Assembly: GCA_023249895.1 (NCBI GenBank)
Contig: JAHFBS010000009.1
Span: forward strand, 1-13,560
Reading direction: 5' to 3'
From: a bacterium
GTDB lineage: Bacteria; Babelota; Babeliae; Babelales; RVW-14
Length of the DNA: 13,560 bases
Notes under the pieces: generated by a model
What the model was told of the DNA's origin: nothing
Database searches by the model: none
The model's input: only the letters and a program-made list of their open reading frames with translations
Position numbers and translations under genes: made by a program
Shown here: positions 7,358-13,560 of the stretch, piece by piece
Position numbering within the stretch: the first letter of the stretch is position 1
Layout: every line of letters starts with the position of its first letter

Positions 7358-10113
7358 TCTCTGACGATCTTAAAATTAATTTCATCAGAAAGCATATACT
7401 CCAGCTGCGCCGAAAAATCTTTTTGCAAGTCAAGATTCTTTTGAAGACGTGCGTGCAATTGATCGCCAAGATCTACTGAAATTGATCCTTTGAGCTTGCT
7501 TTGACTGTTTGCATCATTCAAATTGGGCATGATTTGGACATATTTAAAGGTCTTACGGATTTTATCAAGCCATCGAATTTTTGGATTTTTAACGCTATTA
7601 AACAAAAACGCATCAATATTTTGCAATACCATTGCCGGCAAGTCTGATTGCAATGTTGCATTTTCTGATCCTGCCAGTAAAAGACCAATTATTTGTTCTT
7701 CGGCCAAATCAGGCGACGATTCAAGAAGCAATGTTGGCTTTTGTTGCGATCCGGTCATTTGGAGCGTAATAAGATATTTACCAATACGATTTTTTGCGAC
7801 AAGATCAATTAATGGATCGTTGGTACGTCCGGCAATAAATTGAATCTTACCGTGTTCTATGTTGAGCGTATTACGAAAAAATTTAATAACACCACTATCA
7901 AGATTAATTCTTCCAACAACCGACGGCGGGGCATACAACCCCTGCGCAGGATTACTACGCACCTTCATATCAAGAGAGGCTTTGGCTTCTATTGTTGGTG
8001 TCCTTGCCTGAATTGGTTTTTCAGTCGTAACTCTAATATTAAGTCCAAGAGGCAACCCCCCACCCACGCCAGCACCAAGAGGCCCGTACAAACTTCCCGC
8101 TTCTCTGTCAGAAAAGAACGTATCTTTGAGTAATGAGCGTTTAAGTACAAGTGATCCTGAGATAAGCGGCGGCGCGGCATTGACCTTGCTGCACAATAAA
8201 TTCCCGTAAACAAGACCATAAAAATCACGCCCCCAGTTGACCAGCACATTGTCAAACATCAACGGAATATGAATCATACTGAGGTGCCATTTATCATTAA
8301 ATGCAAGCGTCGCACGCTGGCAGGAAATTAATCCCTTGGTCATTATTAGTTCAGCAGGCTGAAAAATAAGTTTTTTATTTTTTCTATCAAGCGCAAATGA
8401 AAGCGATGCTTCCTGTACAAGATTATAATAACCAGGGATAAAGAATCGTCCCTTACGCAAGCCAAGAGTTCCTTTGATAATTTCAAAGTTTTGCTGATCA
8501 ACACTCAGATCAAATACGCAATTGTTATTTACCAGTCGCCGACGCAATGGCTTACTCAATAATGAACGCAATAACGGCCAACGAATAAAACCCTGAATGA
8601 TAGATGGTTGTTTATTATTCGATGAAAGATGAACTAATTCATGAGCACCACGACAATACGATAACTCTTTGCACAAAAAGTATGGTGCAATAACAGCACT
8701 GGTAACAAACTGACCTTTTGCCACATTACCTTTTACGGTCAAACATTTATCCTGCAGCTTTAAGATGCCACGATAGGTTGTATTTTTATTATGCACTACA
8801 TCATTGAATTGAGCGCTATACCAACCTTGCATGTTTCCTTGAGTATCAGACGAAAGCTTCAATGAACACGCATCAGCATCAAAAGTTGGCATCCATGCAG
8901 AACCAATGCGCGACAACTCAAGCGGCTGAGTATTGGTTAAAGAAAGCGTTCCATAATTTTTTGCCCTATACCACGTAATATCACCACGTAGCGCCATATG
9001 CTCTAAAGGCTCGATCGTAATGTCGGAATGCAGTCGACCTAAATCAGCATGAATGTCATTAAACGTTATGCTTTTGCAGGCAACACCAGCTACTTTTAAA
9101 TTAGAAAGTGTTAACGATCCCTGTGCTGATGGCGTTTTATCAAAATTGCCACAGAGATCAACGGTGCCGGTTCCCGTCAGCAATAAGCTTTTTGACTCAT
9201 TCGTTGATTGAGCATCTGAGGTAAGCCATTCGTATATTCGTTGCGCATACGCCAGTTCAAAGACGCCCTTAAGACTAAGCTGCGACGAAGCATCCCCCGT
9301 CAACGTTAATGCAAGATCGTGTGTATCATGAGAAAAAGTTAACGAACGTTTATCATTATCCCACAACGCCTTGAGTTCACAGGTTCCTACAGGATTGAGG
9401 GGAGGACAAATACCCTTCAACGTTGTTTGCATATACCAAAGATTATTATGAATATTTTTATAACACTCAAAAGCTCCCTCTTCATGATGAGCAACCACGC
9501 GTTTGTTACACATAATAGTAGCACCCCCCGGAGTTACCATGCCATGCCATGCAACAGCACCAACATTAGCAACATGATCATTTTTGCAAAAACGTAATCG
9601 CCCCGGCATGTGCACTATACAACTGGTCACTGGCACCGCACTATGATGAATGTCCACATCAAGTTCAATGCCATTAATCGTTATAACCTGCGGAGATATT
9701 TCAAAAGAGGAGGCTTTGGTAGCAAAAATTCTCTCCAGATGATCAATAAGATCAGACCCTTTGTTGTGATACAACGTCTTTGCTTTAACACCATTAAACG
9801 TAAGGTGTAAGGCAACTCTACGGTGAAACAAAAGATCAAATATTGAAACATGCACTGAGCAATCATCAAAACGCCATTCATAATGACGATGATGTGCCGG
9901 ACGAATAACGCCCTGCTTAAATAACATTGAGAGTGAGAAGAAGTTAACTTTTACTTTGTCATAGGTAATACGAGCGTCCCATTCGGATTCAAGAAACGCA
10001 ATAAGCTTGGTGCCAACAAATGTTTTGACCGTTGTTGATGTCTGAAGCATCCACAACGAAAAAATAAGGCCTCCTATAAACGCGATGAGGACTCGCGTAA
10101 CAACTTTGAACAT
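7306..10113 (-). CDS. tamB: TamB-like translocation/assembly module protein (AsmA-like family, DUF490)
   Basis: Predicted 935-residue inner-membrane-anchored periplasmic protein. TamB-type proteins form long hydrophobic beta-grooves between inner and outer membrane and act in phospholipid transport and outer-membrane assembly, often with a TamA/BamA-type partner (family knowledge). An N-terminal anchor covers about residues 7-24. The middle is beta-rich and AsmA-like. The C-terminal third carries the diagnostic signature: GRTNDPLIDLVAKN then a beta-strand run near residues 760-780, and SSPDLAEEQIIGLLLAG near 795-815. The C-terminus ends in amphipathic strands (EVEMRLKLG). It is shorter than E. 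coli TamB (about 1260 aa), within the range of divergent bacteria. No tamA lies in this window. It is third in the ruvA-prepilin-tamB unit; its ATG lies 18 bases after the prepilin stop with only a weak AGG upstream, so coupling is likely. The symbol is by family resemblance. Confidence 0.85.
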   Translation of the reverse strand: MFKVVTRVLIAFIGGLIFSLWMLQTSTTVKTFVGTKLIAFLESEWDARITYDKVKVNFFSLSMLFKQGVIRPAHHRHYEWRFDDCSVHVSIFDLLFHRRVALHLTFNGVKAKTLYHNKGSDLIDHLERIFATKASSFEISPQVITINGIELDVDIHHSAVPVTSCIVHMPGRLRFCKNDHVANVGAVAWHGMVTPGGATIMCNKRVVAHHEEGAFECYKNIHNNLWYMQTTLKGICPPLNPVGTCELKALWDNDKRSLTFSHDTHDLALTLTGDASSQLSLKGVFELAYAQRIYEWLTSDAQSTNESKSLLLTGTGTVDLCGNFDKTPSAQGSLTLSNLKVAGVACKSITFNDIHADLGRLHSDITIEPLEHMALRGDITWYRAKNYGTLSLTNTQPLELSRIGSAWMPTFDADACSLKLSSDTQGNMQGWYSAQFNDVVHNKNTTYRGILKLQDKCLTVKGNVAKGQFVTSAVIAPYFLCKELSYCRGAHELVHLSSNNKQPSIIQGFIRWPLLRSLLSKPLRRRLVNNNCVFDLSVDQQNFEIIKGTLGLRKGRFFIPGYYNLVQEASLSFALDRKNKKLIFQPAELIMTKGLISCQRATLAFNDKWHLSMIHIPLMFDNVLVNWGRDFYGLVYGNLLCSKVNAAPPLISGSLVLKRSLLKDTFFSDREAGSLYGPLGAGVGGGLPLGLNIRVTTEKPIQARTPTIEAKASLDMKVRSNPAQGLYAPPSVVGRINLDSGVIKFFRNTLNIEHGKIQFIAGRTNDPLIDLVAKNRIGKYLITLQMTGSQQKPTLLLESSPDLAEEQIIGLLLAGSENATLQSDLPAMVLQNIDAFLFNSVKNPKIRWLDKIRKTFKYVQIMPNLNDANSQSKLKGSISVDLGDQLHARLQKNLDLQKDFSAQLEYMLSDEINFKIVRDQGGDMGSEVEMRLKLG

Positions 10114-10116
10114 AAC

Positions 10117-10126
10117 GGTTGCAACC
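10117..10126. repeat. 10-base palindrome in the prepilin-tamB gap
   Basis: GGTTGCAACC is perfectly self-complementary. It occupies most of the 18-base gap between the prepilin stop (10132-10134) and the tamB-like ATG (10111-10113), where the ribosome-binding site would be. It has no loop, so it could not form a stable RNA hairpin alone. It may be chance or a protein-binding site. Confidence 0.3.
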
Positions 10127-10131
10127 TGAAT

Positions 10132-10647
10132 TTACGACGCCAACAGAACCCATTGGCCCGAATCGTACATATACTTACGTAAGTAGGATACCTGAGAGAC
10201 GGTGCAAGTTAAAGCGCCAAGCCTAGTTCCGCCATAATTACGCATATACAGCGTCCCGGAAGACATTTTTCCATTAGGAAATATTTTTATAAGAAAGGTT
10301 GTTGGGTTCACCGCAGGAAACGTTGCAACGTGTGTTAAGGGCGCTGTTGGATTTCCAGGTGGACCATGTGCCGTCGCAACATACCCAAAACAGATCCGGG
10401 GCGGAAGCACCTGTCGCACCGATCCATATCTATACGTCTGTGCAGTTGTTGTAATAACTAGGCTTTGCGCCTGCTGTGTGGCCATTGCGCGTTGCTGCAG
10501 ATAGTGCACGACCACTTCGATTTTTTCAAGTTCCTGGAGCATCAGGGTGCGATCATCATCGCCAAAAGAATGTATCGTGATGGCACACAAGATCGTTACA
10601 ATGACAAGAACAAGGAGCATTTCAAGAAGCGTAAACGCTTTCCTCAT
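10132..10647 (-). CDS. GspH/FimT-like type IV prepilin (pseudopilin)
   Basis: Predicted 171-residue minor pilin or pseudopilin. The N-terminus MRKAFTLLEM followed by a hydrophobic helix (about residues 8-24) is the class III prepilin signal: a short basic leader, cleavage before Phe5, and the conserved Glu at mature position 5. The residue before the cut is Ala rather than the usual Gly. The C-terminal part (FPNGKMSSGTLYM near residue 125) resembles the GspH/FimT C-terminal domain. Family members prime or cap type IV pili, type II secretion pseudopili or competence pili after processing by prepilin peptidase. The ATG overlaps the ruvA stop as ATGA, so it is probably translated by coupling; only a weak GGAAAG lies upstream. 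No other pilus genes are in the window, so it must work with machinery encoded elsewhere. Which of the three systems it serves cannot be told. Confidence 0.85.
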   Translation of the reverse strand: MRKAFTLLEMLLVLVIVTILCAITIHSFGDDDRTLMLQELEKIEVVVHYLQQRAMATQQAQSLVITTTAQTYRYGSVRQVLPPRICFGYVATAHGPPGNPTAPLTHVATFPAVNPTTFLIKIFPNGKMSSGTLYMRNYGGTRLGALTCTVSQVSYLRKYMYDSGQWVLLAS

Positions 10648-11249
10648 GCCTGCTTTCCAGATAGATACGCCAGTGCAGCCCGAATCAGCTGATCGAGTGG
10701 ATAATTCTGTCCTGTATATTTCTCAGCAACATATTGAGTAGCTTTGGTTATCTCTGGCTTTGAATAATTAAGAGAAGTAAGCACTTCACTCAGTTGTTGC
10801 CATTGCACAAAACTTTGTTGCTTTTCAAGTACCAGGCCACCATTACTGATCAATTTTTGTACCTTGCTCTTTAATTCAACAATAAGCTGTTCTGCTTTTT
10901 TGCTGCCAATGCCATTCAAATTGCTCAATCCCGATTCACTTGCAGCCGTAATCATCTCAAGAAACTCTGTTGCCGTAATTTGTGATAAAATAGTAAGCGC
11001 AATTGATGGACCAATCTTGGGACAATCAATAATCATCAAAAATACTTTACGCTCAAGTTCTGTTGCAAAGCCATAAAGACTGGGACCATTTTCTTGGTTC
11101 CAATGCAGATACATATACATATAAACATCTGCATCCTGCACATAGGTACGTGGTTGAGCAACATGCACCAAGAAGCCCATTCCATTCAGCGCTATCGTTA
11201 TTGCTTTGTCGTGTATATGAGCAACCTTACCTTGTAAAAAATCAAGCAT
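10644..11249 (-). CDS. ruvA: Holliday junction DNA helicase subunit RuvA
   Basis: Predicted 201-residue RuvA. Tetramers bind four-way DNA junctions and load the RuvB motor for branch migration; RuvC then resolves the junction. Visible domains: an N-terminal OB-fold (residues 1-63, MLDFLQGKV to SLYGF), two helix-hairpin-helix motifs (CPKIGPSIALTILS around 76-89 and LNGIGSKKAEQLI around 111-123), a flexible linker, and the C-terminal RuvB-contacting three-helix domain (about 150-200). I chose ATG 11247-11249 because it matches the usual RuvA start and is preceded by AAAGGGG at the right distance; ATG 11265-11267 would add six residues but has no ribosome-binding site. The acidic pin at the junction centre reads Glu53-Asn54 where E. 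coli has Glu-Asp. Neither ruvB nor ruvC is nearby. It is first of a three-gene unit, and I found no convincing promoter in the bases before it. Confidence 0.95.
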   Translation of the reverse strand: MLDFLQGKVAHIHDKAITIALNGMGFLVHVAQPRTYVQDADVYMYMYLHWNQENGPSLYGFATELERKVFLMIIDCPKIGPSIALTILSQITATEFLEMITAASESGLSNLNGIGSKKAEQLIVELKSKVQKLISNGGLVLEKQQSFVQWQQLSEVLTSLNYSKPEITKATQYVAEKYTGQNYPLDQLIRAALAYLSGKQA

Positions 11250-11366
11250 CGCAACCCCTTTATACATTTGTTGGCAAAAAACAAAGCCTCATAATAATGC
11301 GCTATTTTTACATAACCCATGAGACGAGGTATAGATTTACATAAATTTACCAACTTGTAGCCACAC

Positions 11367-11406
11367 AAAAAAAAGAGGCCCGTTTTTTAGACGAGCCTCT
11401 TTTTTT
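11367..11406. terminator. Bidirectional intrinsic terminator
   Basis: Stem GAGGCCCG (11375-11382) pairs with CGAGCCTC (11392-11399), with one mismatch, around a 9-base loop. An 8-base A-run precedes it and a 7-base T-run follows, so it is a Rho-independent terminator in both directions. On the minus strand it ends the gene finishing at 11427 and insulates the downstream ruvA unit. No plus-strand gene ends here. Confidence 0.9.
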
Positions 11407-11426
11407 GAGAAATTGTAAATGCGTGC

Positions 11427-12350
11427 TTATTTTACCGCATTAAAGTCGGTATTAATCTTCACCATTTTTTCTCTTATCTTACAAAGAACAGCCGCAAGTT
11501 TGAAACTATTGTCACGCAATTCTTCAACCGCGACAACATCCTTAAGCTTCTTCAAAGCACCATCAATCTGTGAACGATATTTGGTGAACGCATTAGATAC
11601 TACATCTTTATCAGCTTGAGCATCTAACAATAAAGCTTTTATCAAACTGCGTTTTTCATCAGAAGAGGCATCGCTCTTATACGATGCATAAATTCTGCTA
11701 CAAATTTTATTGTTGCCATCGCCTTCAGCAATAGAAAGACCATCAACCGGGATACCCAGTTCTTGGCACAAATCAAGTAATACGTTGTGCGCTGCACTAT
11801 ATTTTGAGCTTGGCGTATGTTGCCACATATAATAAGCGCACGTTCCTAGCGCCCCCAACATAAAACTCGTGTATGCGGCAGGCCAGGCATGTATATCCAT
11901 GTCACAAAGCCATGAAGGAGAAATCAACGACCAATGAGAAAGAATAGCACCACTCATACCAGCAGTACCTGCCATAAGTCCAATGCAGGCTGTGTCGCCA
12001 ATGCCTTTGGTTATTGATTTGGCTTTATTCCACACTGAACGAGCAAGTGAAACAGAATTATTTTTAGTATAACGCCACATGCCTGATAAGCTACGAGGCA
12101 GCTTCAACACTTCTTTTTCAAGCTGAACTTGCTCGTCTTTAGCAGCCAGCAACTTGGCAATTTCAGGTTTGAGCACTTCAAGCCTTTTAATCAATTCTTG
12201 CTTCTCAGTACCTTTATCATCCCCCTGCTTAACAGGAACAAGATCTTTTGAAACTGGCACAAGAGCCGATTGAACCGAAGACCCTAAAAAGCCTAAAAAA
12301 ATTGCAGACAATAAAATTTTATGCAAAAAACTGGTTTCTATAGATTTCAT
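11427..12350 (-). CDS. Exported protein of unknown function with two predicted membrane helices
   Basis: Predicted 307-residue protein, no family recognised. I start it at ATG 12348-12350: the resulting N-terminus (MKSIETSFLHK, hydrophobic core to about residue 22, SSVQSA) is a normal signal peptide, and a GGGGG run lies eight bases upstream. An ATG five codons earlier is also possible. After the signal come a Lys/Glu-rich, probably coiled-coil helix (about 45-85), two closely spaced hydrophobic segments (about 119-140, Gly/Ala-rich, and 156-176) that could form a membrane hairpin, and a long helical, charged C-terminal region. Cysteines are scattered (for example in SWLCDMD and DLCQELG). A good promoter lies upstream and a strong terminator follows, so it is probably a single-gene transcript. 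The architecture resembles host-interaction membrane proteins of intracellular bacteria only loosely; no function is claimed. Confidence 0.75.
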   Translation of the reverse strand: MKSIETSFLHKILLSAIFLGFLGSSVQSALVPVSKDLVPVKQGDDKGTEKQELIKRLEVLKPEIAKLLAAKDEQVQLEKEVLKLPRSLSGMWRYTKNNSVSLARSVWNKAKSITKGIGDTACIGLMAGTAGMSGAILSHWSLISPSWLCDMDIHAWPAAYTSFMLGALGTCAYYMWQHTPSSKYSAAHNVLLDLCQELGIPVDGLSIAEGDGNNKICSRIYASYKSDASSDEKRSLIKALLLDAQADKDVVSNAFTKYRSQIDGALKKLKDVVAVEELRDNSFKLAAVLCKIREKMVKINTDFNAVK

Positions 12351-12393
12351 AAATATAACCCCCATTATCTTTTAAACTATCGATATACACGTA

Positions 12394-12422
12394 AGTATAT
12401 AGGCATTAAGCGCTTACGGCAA
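12394..12422 (-). promoter_or_regulatory. Sigma-70-type promoter of the exported two-helix protein gene
   Basis: On the minus strand, -35 TTGCCG (12417-12422, four of six matches) and -10 TATACT (12394-12399, five of six) stand exactly 17 bases apart. Transcription should begin near 12387, giving a leader of about 37 bases. The spacer holds the perfect palindrome TAAGCGCTTA (12407-12416), and CGTAAG (12390-12395) pairs with CTTACG (12413-12418) across the core promoter, so a repressor or activator could bind here. Confidence 0.7.
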
Positions 12423-12481
12423 CCGGATATATGTTTTCTATTTGAATTATTTGCACAATAACACTTTTTCTTACCTCTTTA

Positions 12482-12531
12482 CTGACAAAAACAGCAATTT
12501 TCTGACAAAAATCTCTTTAATTTTTTTGACA
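12482..12531 (+). repeat. Direct repeats CTGACAAAAA upstream of the kinase gene
   Basis: CTGACAAAAA occurs at 12482-12491 and again at 12502-12511, exactly 20 bases or about two helical turns apart. A third related copy, TTGACAAGA, starts at 12526. The third copy is also a consensus -35 hexamer (12526-12531), but no good -10 stands 16-18 bases after it; GGTAAT comes at 20 bases. They lie in the AT-rich region between two divergent genes. Operator function is a guess; chance similarity in AT-rich DNA is possible. Confidence 0.35.
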
Positions 12532-12601
12532 AGACATCACCTTAATGGCATGGTAATCTTTCTAAAAAATTCAGATGGAATAGAAAGGAGATATTCCCTT
12601 T

Positions 12602-13363
12602 ATGCCTTTTTTAGGAAAAACGAATAAATCAACACCACATCAAGGCTCAATGATCCTTTTTGACGGAACTTCGTGCGCCGGCAAAACGAGTATTTGCGAG
12701 CTTTTGAGCCGTAACGCCCCCGCGCCCTATCATTATATTGCGCTTGATGACTTCATTACGGAGATTTTTGAAGAACAAAAACAAAACCCTCTCCCTTTTA
12801 ATGAATTTATTGCTACCTGTAACGAGCGAACTGAATCCATGTATGTTCATATTGGAAGCATGGTGCATCGAGGCAACAATGTTCTTTGTGACACAACACT
12901 CACGTGCCTTGAAGATGCTACAAGCACTTATCGCTGGTTCAAAATTATAAAAAACATTAATAATGTGATGATTTTAGTGTACTGCCCTTTTGATGCCGTG
13001 GTCACAAGGCTACAACAACGCAATCATCATGCAAGAATTCTTAATCAACCACGAAACTCACGGATTACGTCGATAGTCCTACGCCAATTTGATGCAATGT
13101 TTAAAGCTCACCGAGATAAAACTGAATCTACCATCGATGAGCTTTCACGTGCGCATATAGAACAAGCATTTGAACTGGTGCGTGATGATTTTGCAGATGC
13201 TCAAGAGTTTGAAAATCTTAGAGCAGAAATCATCGGGAAATTTGGGCTATGCAATCGCAAAAAAGTCTTTATTTCCCCTCGGCTCAATTATGACTACATT
13301 ATCAACACGCATCATTATCCGGTTGAAGATTGCGTCAAAATCCTATCTGAGCGCCTGCCTTAG
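12602..13363 (+). CDS. P-loop kinase of the chloramphenicol phosphotransferase-like family
   Basis: Predicted 253-residue cytoplasmic kinase. A Walker A loop is clear (G22-TSCA-G27-K28-T29, preceded by ILFD), followed by the Asp pair ALDDF at 49-50 where the Streptomyces chloramphenicol phosphotransferase has its catalytic Asp. VLCDTT (Asp96) gives a second acidic site, VYCPFDAVVTRLQQR (127-140) resembles the family's conserved Arg helix, and NYDYIINTHHYPVEDC near 229-244 its C-terminal strand and helix. Characterised enzymes are about 178 residues; this one is some 75 longer, mostly between residues 145 and 225. The true substrate is unknown, and drug resistance should not be assumed; zeta-toxin-like kinases are an alternative. 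ATG 12602 follows AAAGGAG at a rather long 11 bases; ATG 12650 would give the more usual start directly before ILFDG. Divergent from the exported protein gene. Confidence 0.75.
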   Translation: MPFLGKTNKSTPHQGSMILFDGTSCAGKTSICELLSRNAPAPYHYIALDDFITEIFEEQKQNPLPFNEFIATCNERTESMYVHIGSMVHRGNNVLCDTTLTCLEDATSTYRWFKIIKNINNVMILVYCPFDAVVTRLQQRNHHARILNQPRNSRITSIVLRQFDAMFKAHRDKTESTIDELSRAHIEQAFELVRDDFADAQEFENLRAEIIGKFGLCNRKKVFISPRLNYDYIINTHHYPVEDCVKILSERLP

Positions 13364-13384
13364 GTTGGTTCTTAACGACCTTTT
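13362..13384 (+). terminator. Possible short terminator at the end of the kinase gene
   Basis: AGGTTG (13362-13367) can pair with CGACCT (13376-13381), one G-U pair included, around an 8-base loop, with four T's at the end. The stem begins within the kinase stop codon and overlaps the end of the convergent minus-strand gene. The T-run is short, so it is a weak candidate. Confidence 0.4.
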
Positions 13385-13560
13385 GAGCATACCTTTTGTT
13401 GAATGCCATAAAGAATCAAACCGACACCGAGCAAAACTATCAATGGCATTACCGCCATGAATCGTGCCCCGTGGTTTGTTCCTATCGTCATCCAGATGTA
13501 ATAAAAAGTAATAGCTGCAGATCCAAGACCAATCAGCGTCACCAATACTTGAAGGTAATT
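13372..13560 (-). CDS. C-terminal end of a membrane protein, cut by the window edge
   Basis: The minus strand is open from the window end to TAA at 13372-13374, giving the last 62 residues of a protein whose start lies outside. Two hydrophobic segments are visible, around LVTLIGLGSAAITFYYIW and MAVMPLIVLLGVGLILYGI, separated by a short polar turn (TIGTNHGAR) and followed by a basic tail (QQKVCSKGR). This is typical of a small multi-span inner-membrane protein. No family is recognised from the fragment. It converges on the kinase gene with only eight bases between the stop codons. Confidence 0.65.
   Translation of the reverse strand, partial: NYLQVLVTLIGLGSAAITFYYIWMTIGTNHGARFMAVMPLIVLLGVGLILYGIQQKVCSKGR

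Noticed and set aside
12442..12627. Plus-strand 61-codon frame before the kinase gene
   Set aside because: It starts with TTG without a ribosome-binding site, lies in AT-rich intergenic DNA, and runs into the kinase gene in another frame.

Overview
The window looks like a chromosome segment of a diderm (Gram-negative-type) bacterium with modest GC. A TamB-like envelope protein, a type IV pilin-like protein and RuvA sit among several secreted proteins with no recognisable family. My best guess is a host-associated lineage such as Candidatus Dependentiae (TM6), because of the very large secreted protein of unknown family, the several exported orphan proteins and the chloramphenicol-phosphotransferase-like kinase. 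That placement is inference; no rRNA or other taxonomic marker is present. I see no insertion sequence, CRISPR array, tRNA or rRNA.

Layout. Positions 60-5651 (minus) hold one uninterrupted gene for a 1863-residue secreted protein of unknown family. It is preceded by a possible 21-codon leader ORF joined to it by an ATGA overlap, and by about 300 bases without a convincing gene. Next, on the minus strand, is a small membrane-anchored or secreted phospholipase-D-type nuclease (6077-6718). Divergent from it is a secreted coiled-coil protein (6779-7357, plus). That gene converges on, and overlaps by 52 bases, the 3' end of a minus-strand unit running from 11249 down to 7306: ruvA, a GspH/FimT-like prepilin, and a TamB-like protein. 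ruvA and the prepilin overlap by ATGA; prepilin and TamB are 18 bases apart. A bidirectional hairpin terminator at 11367-11406 separates this unit from a minus-strand exported protein with two predicted membrane helices (11427-12350), whose promoter at 12394-12422 is the best in the window. A divergent plus-strand P-loop kinase of the chloramphenicol phosphotransferase type (12602-13363) follows. The last 189 bases hold the 3' end of a minus-strand membrane protein gene that runs off the window.

How the genes fit together. Six of the eight sizeable genes encode proteins with a signal peptide or membrane segment, so the region is largely about the cell envelope and secretion. The ruvA-prepilin-tamB unit mixes DNA recombination, a pilus/secretion/DNA-uptake component and envelope biogenesis. 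The giant secreted protein and the exported nuclease point the same way by inference, but no single characterised pathway joins all of these genes.
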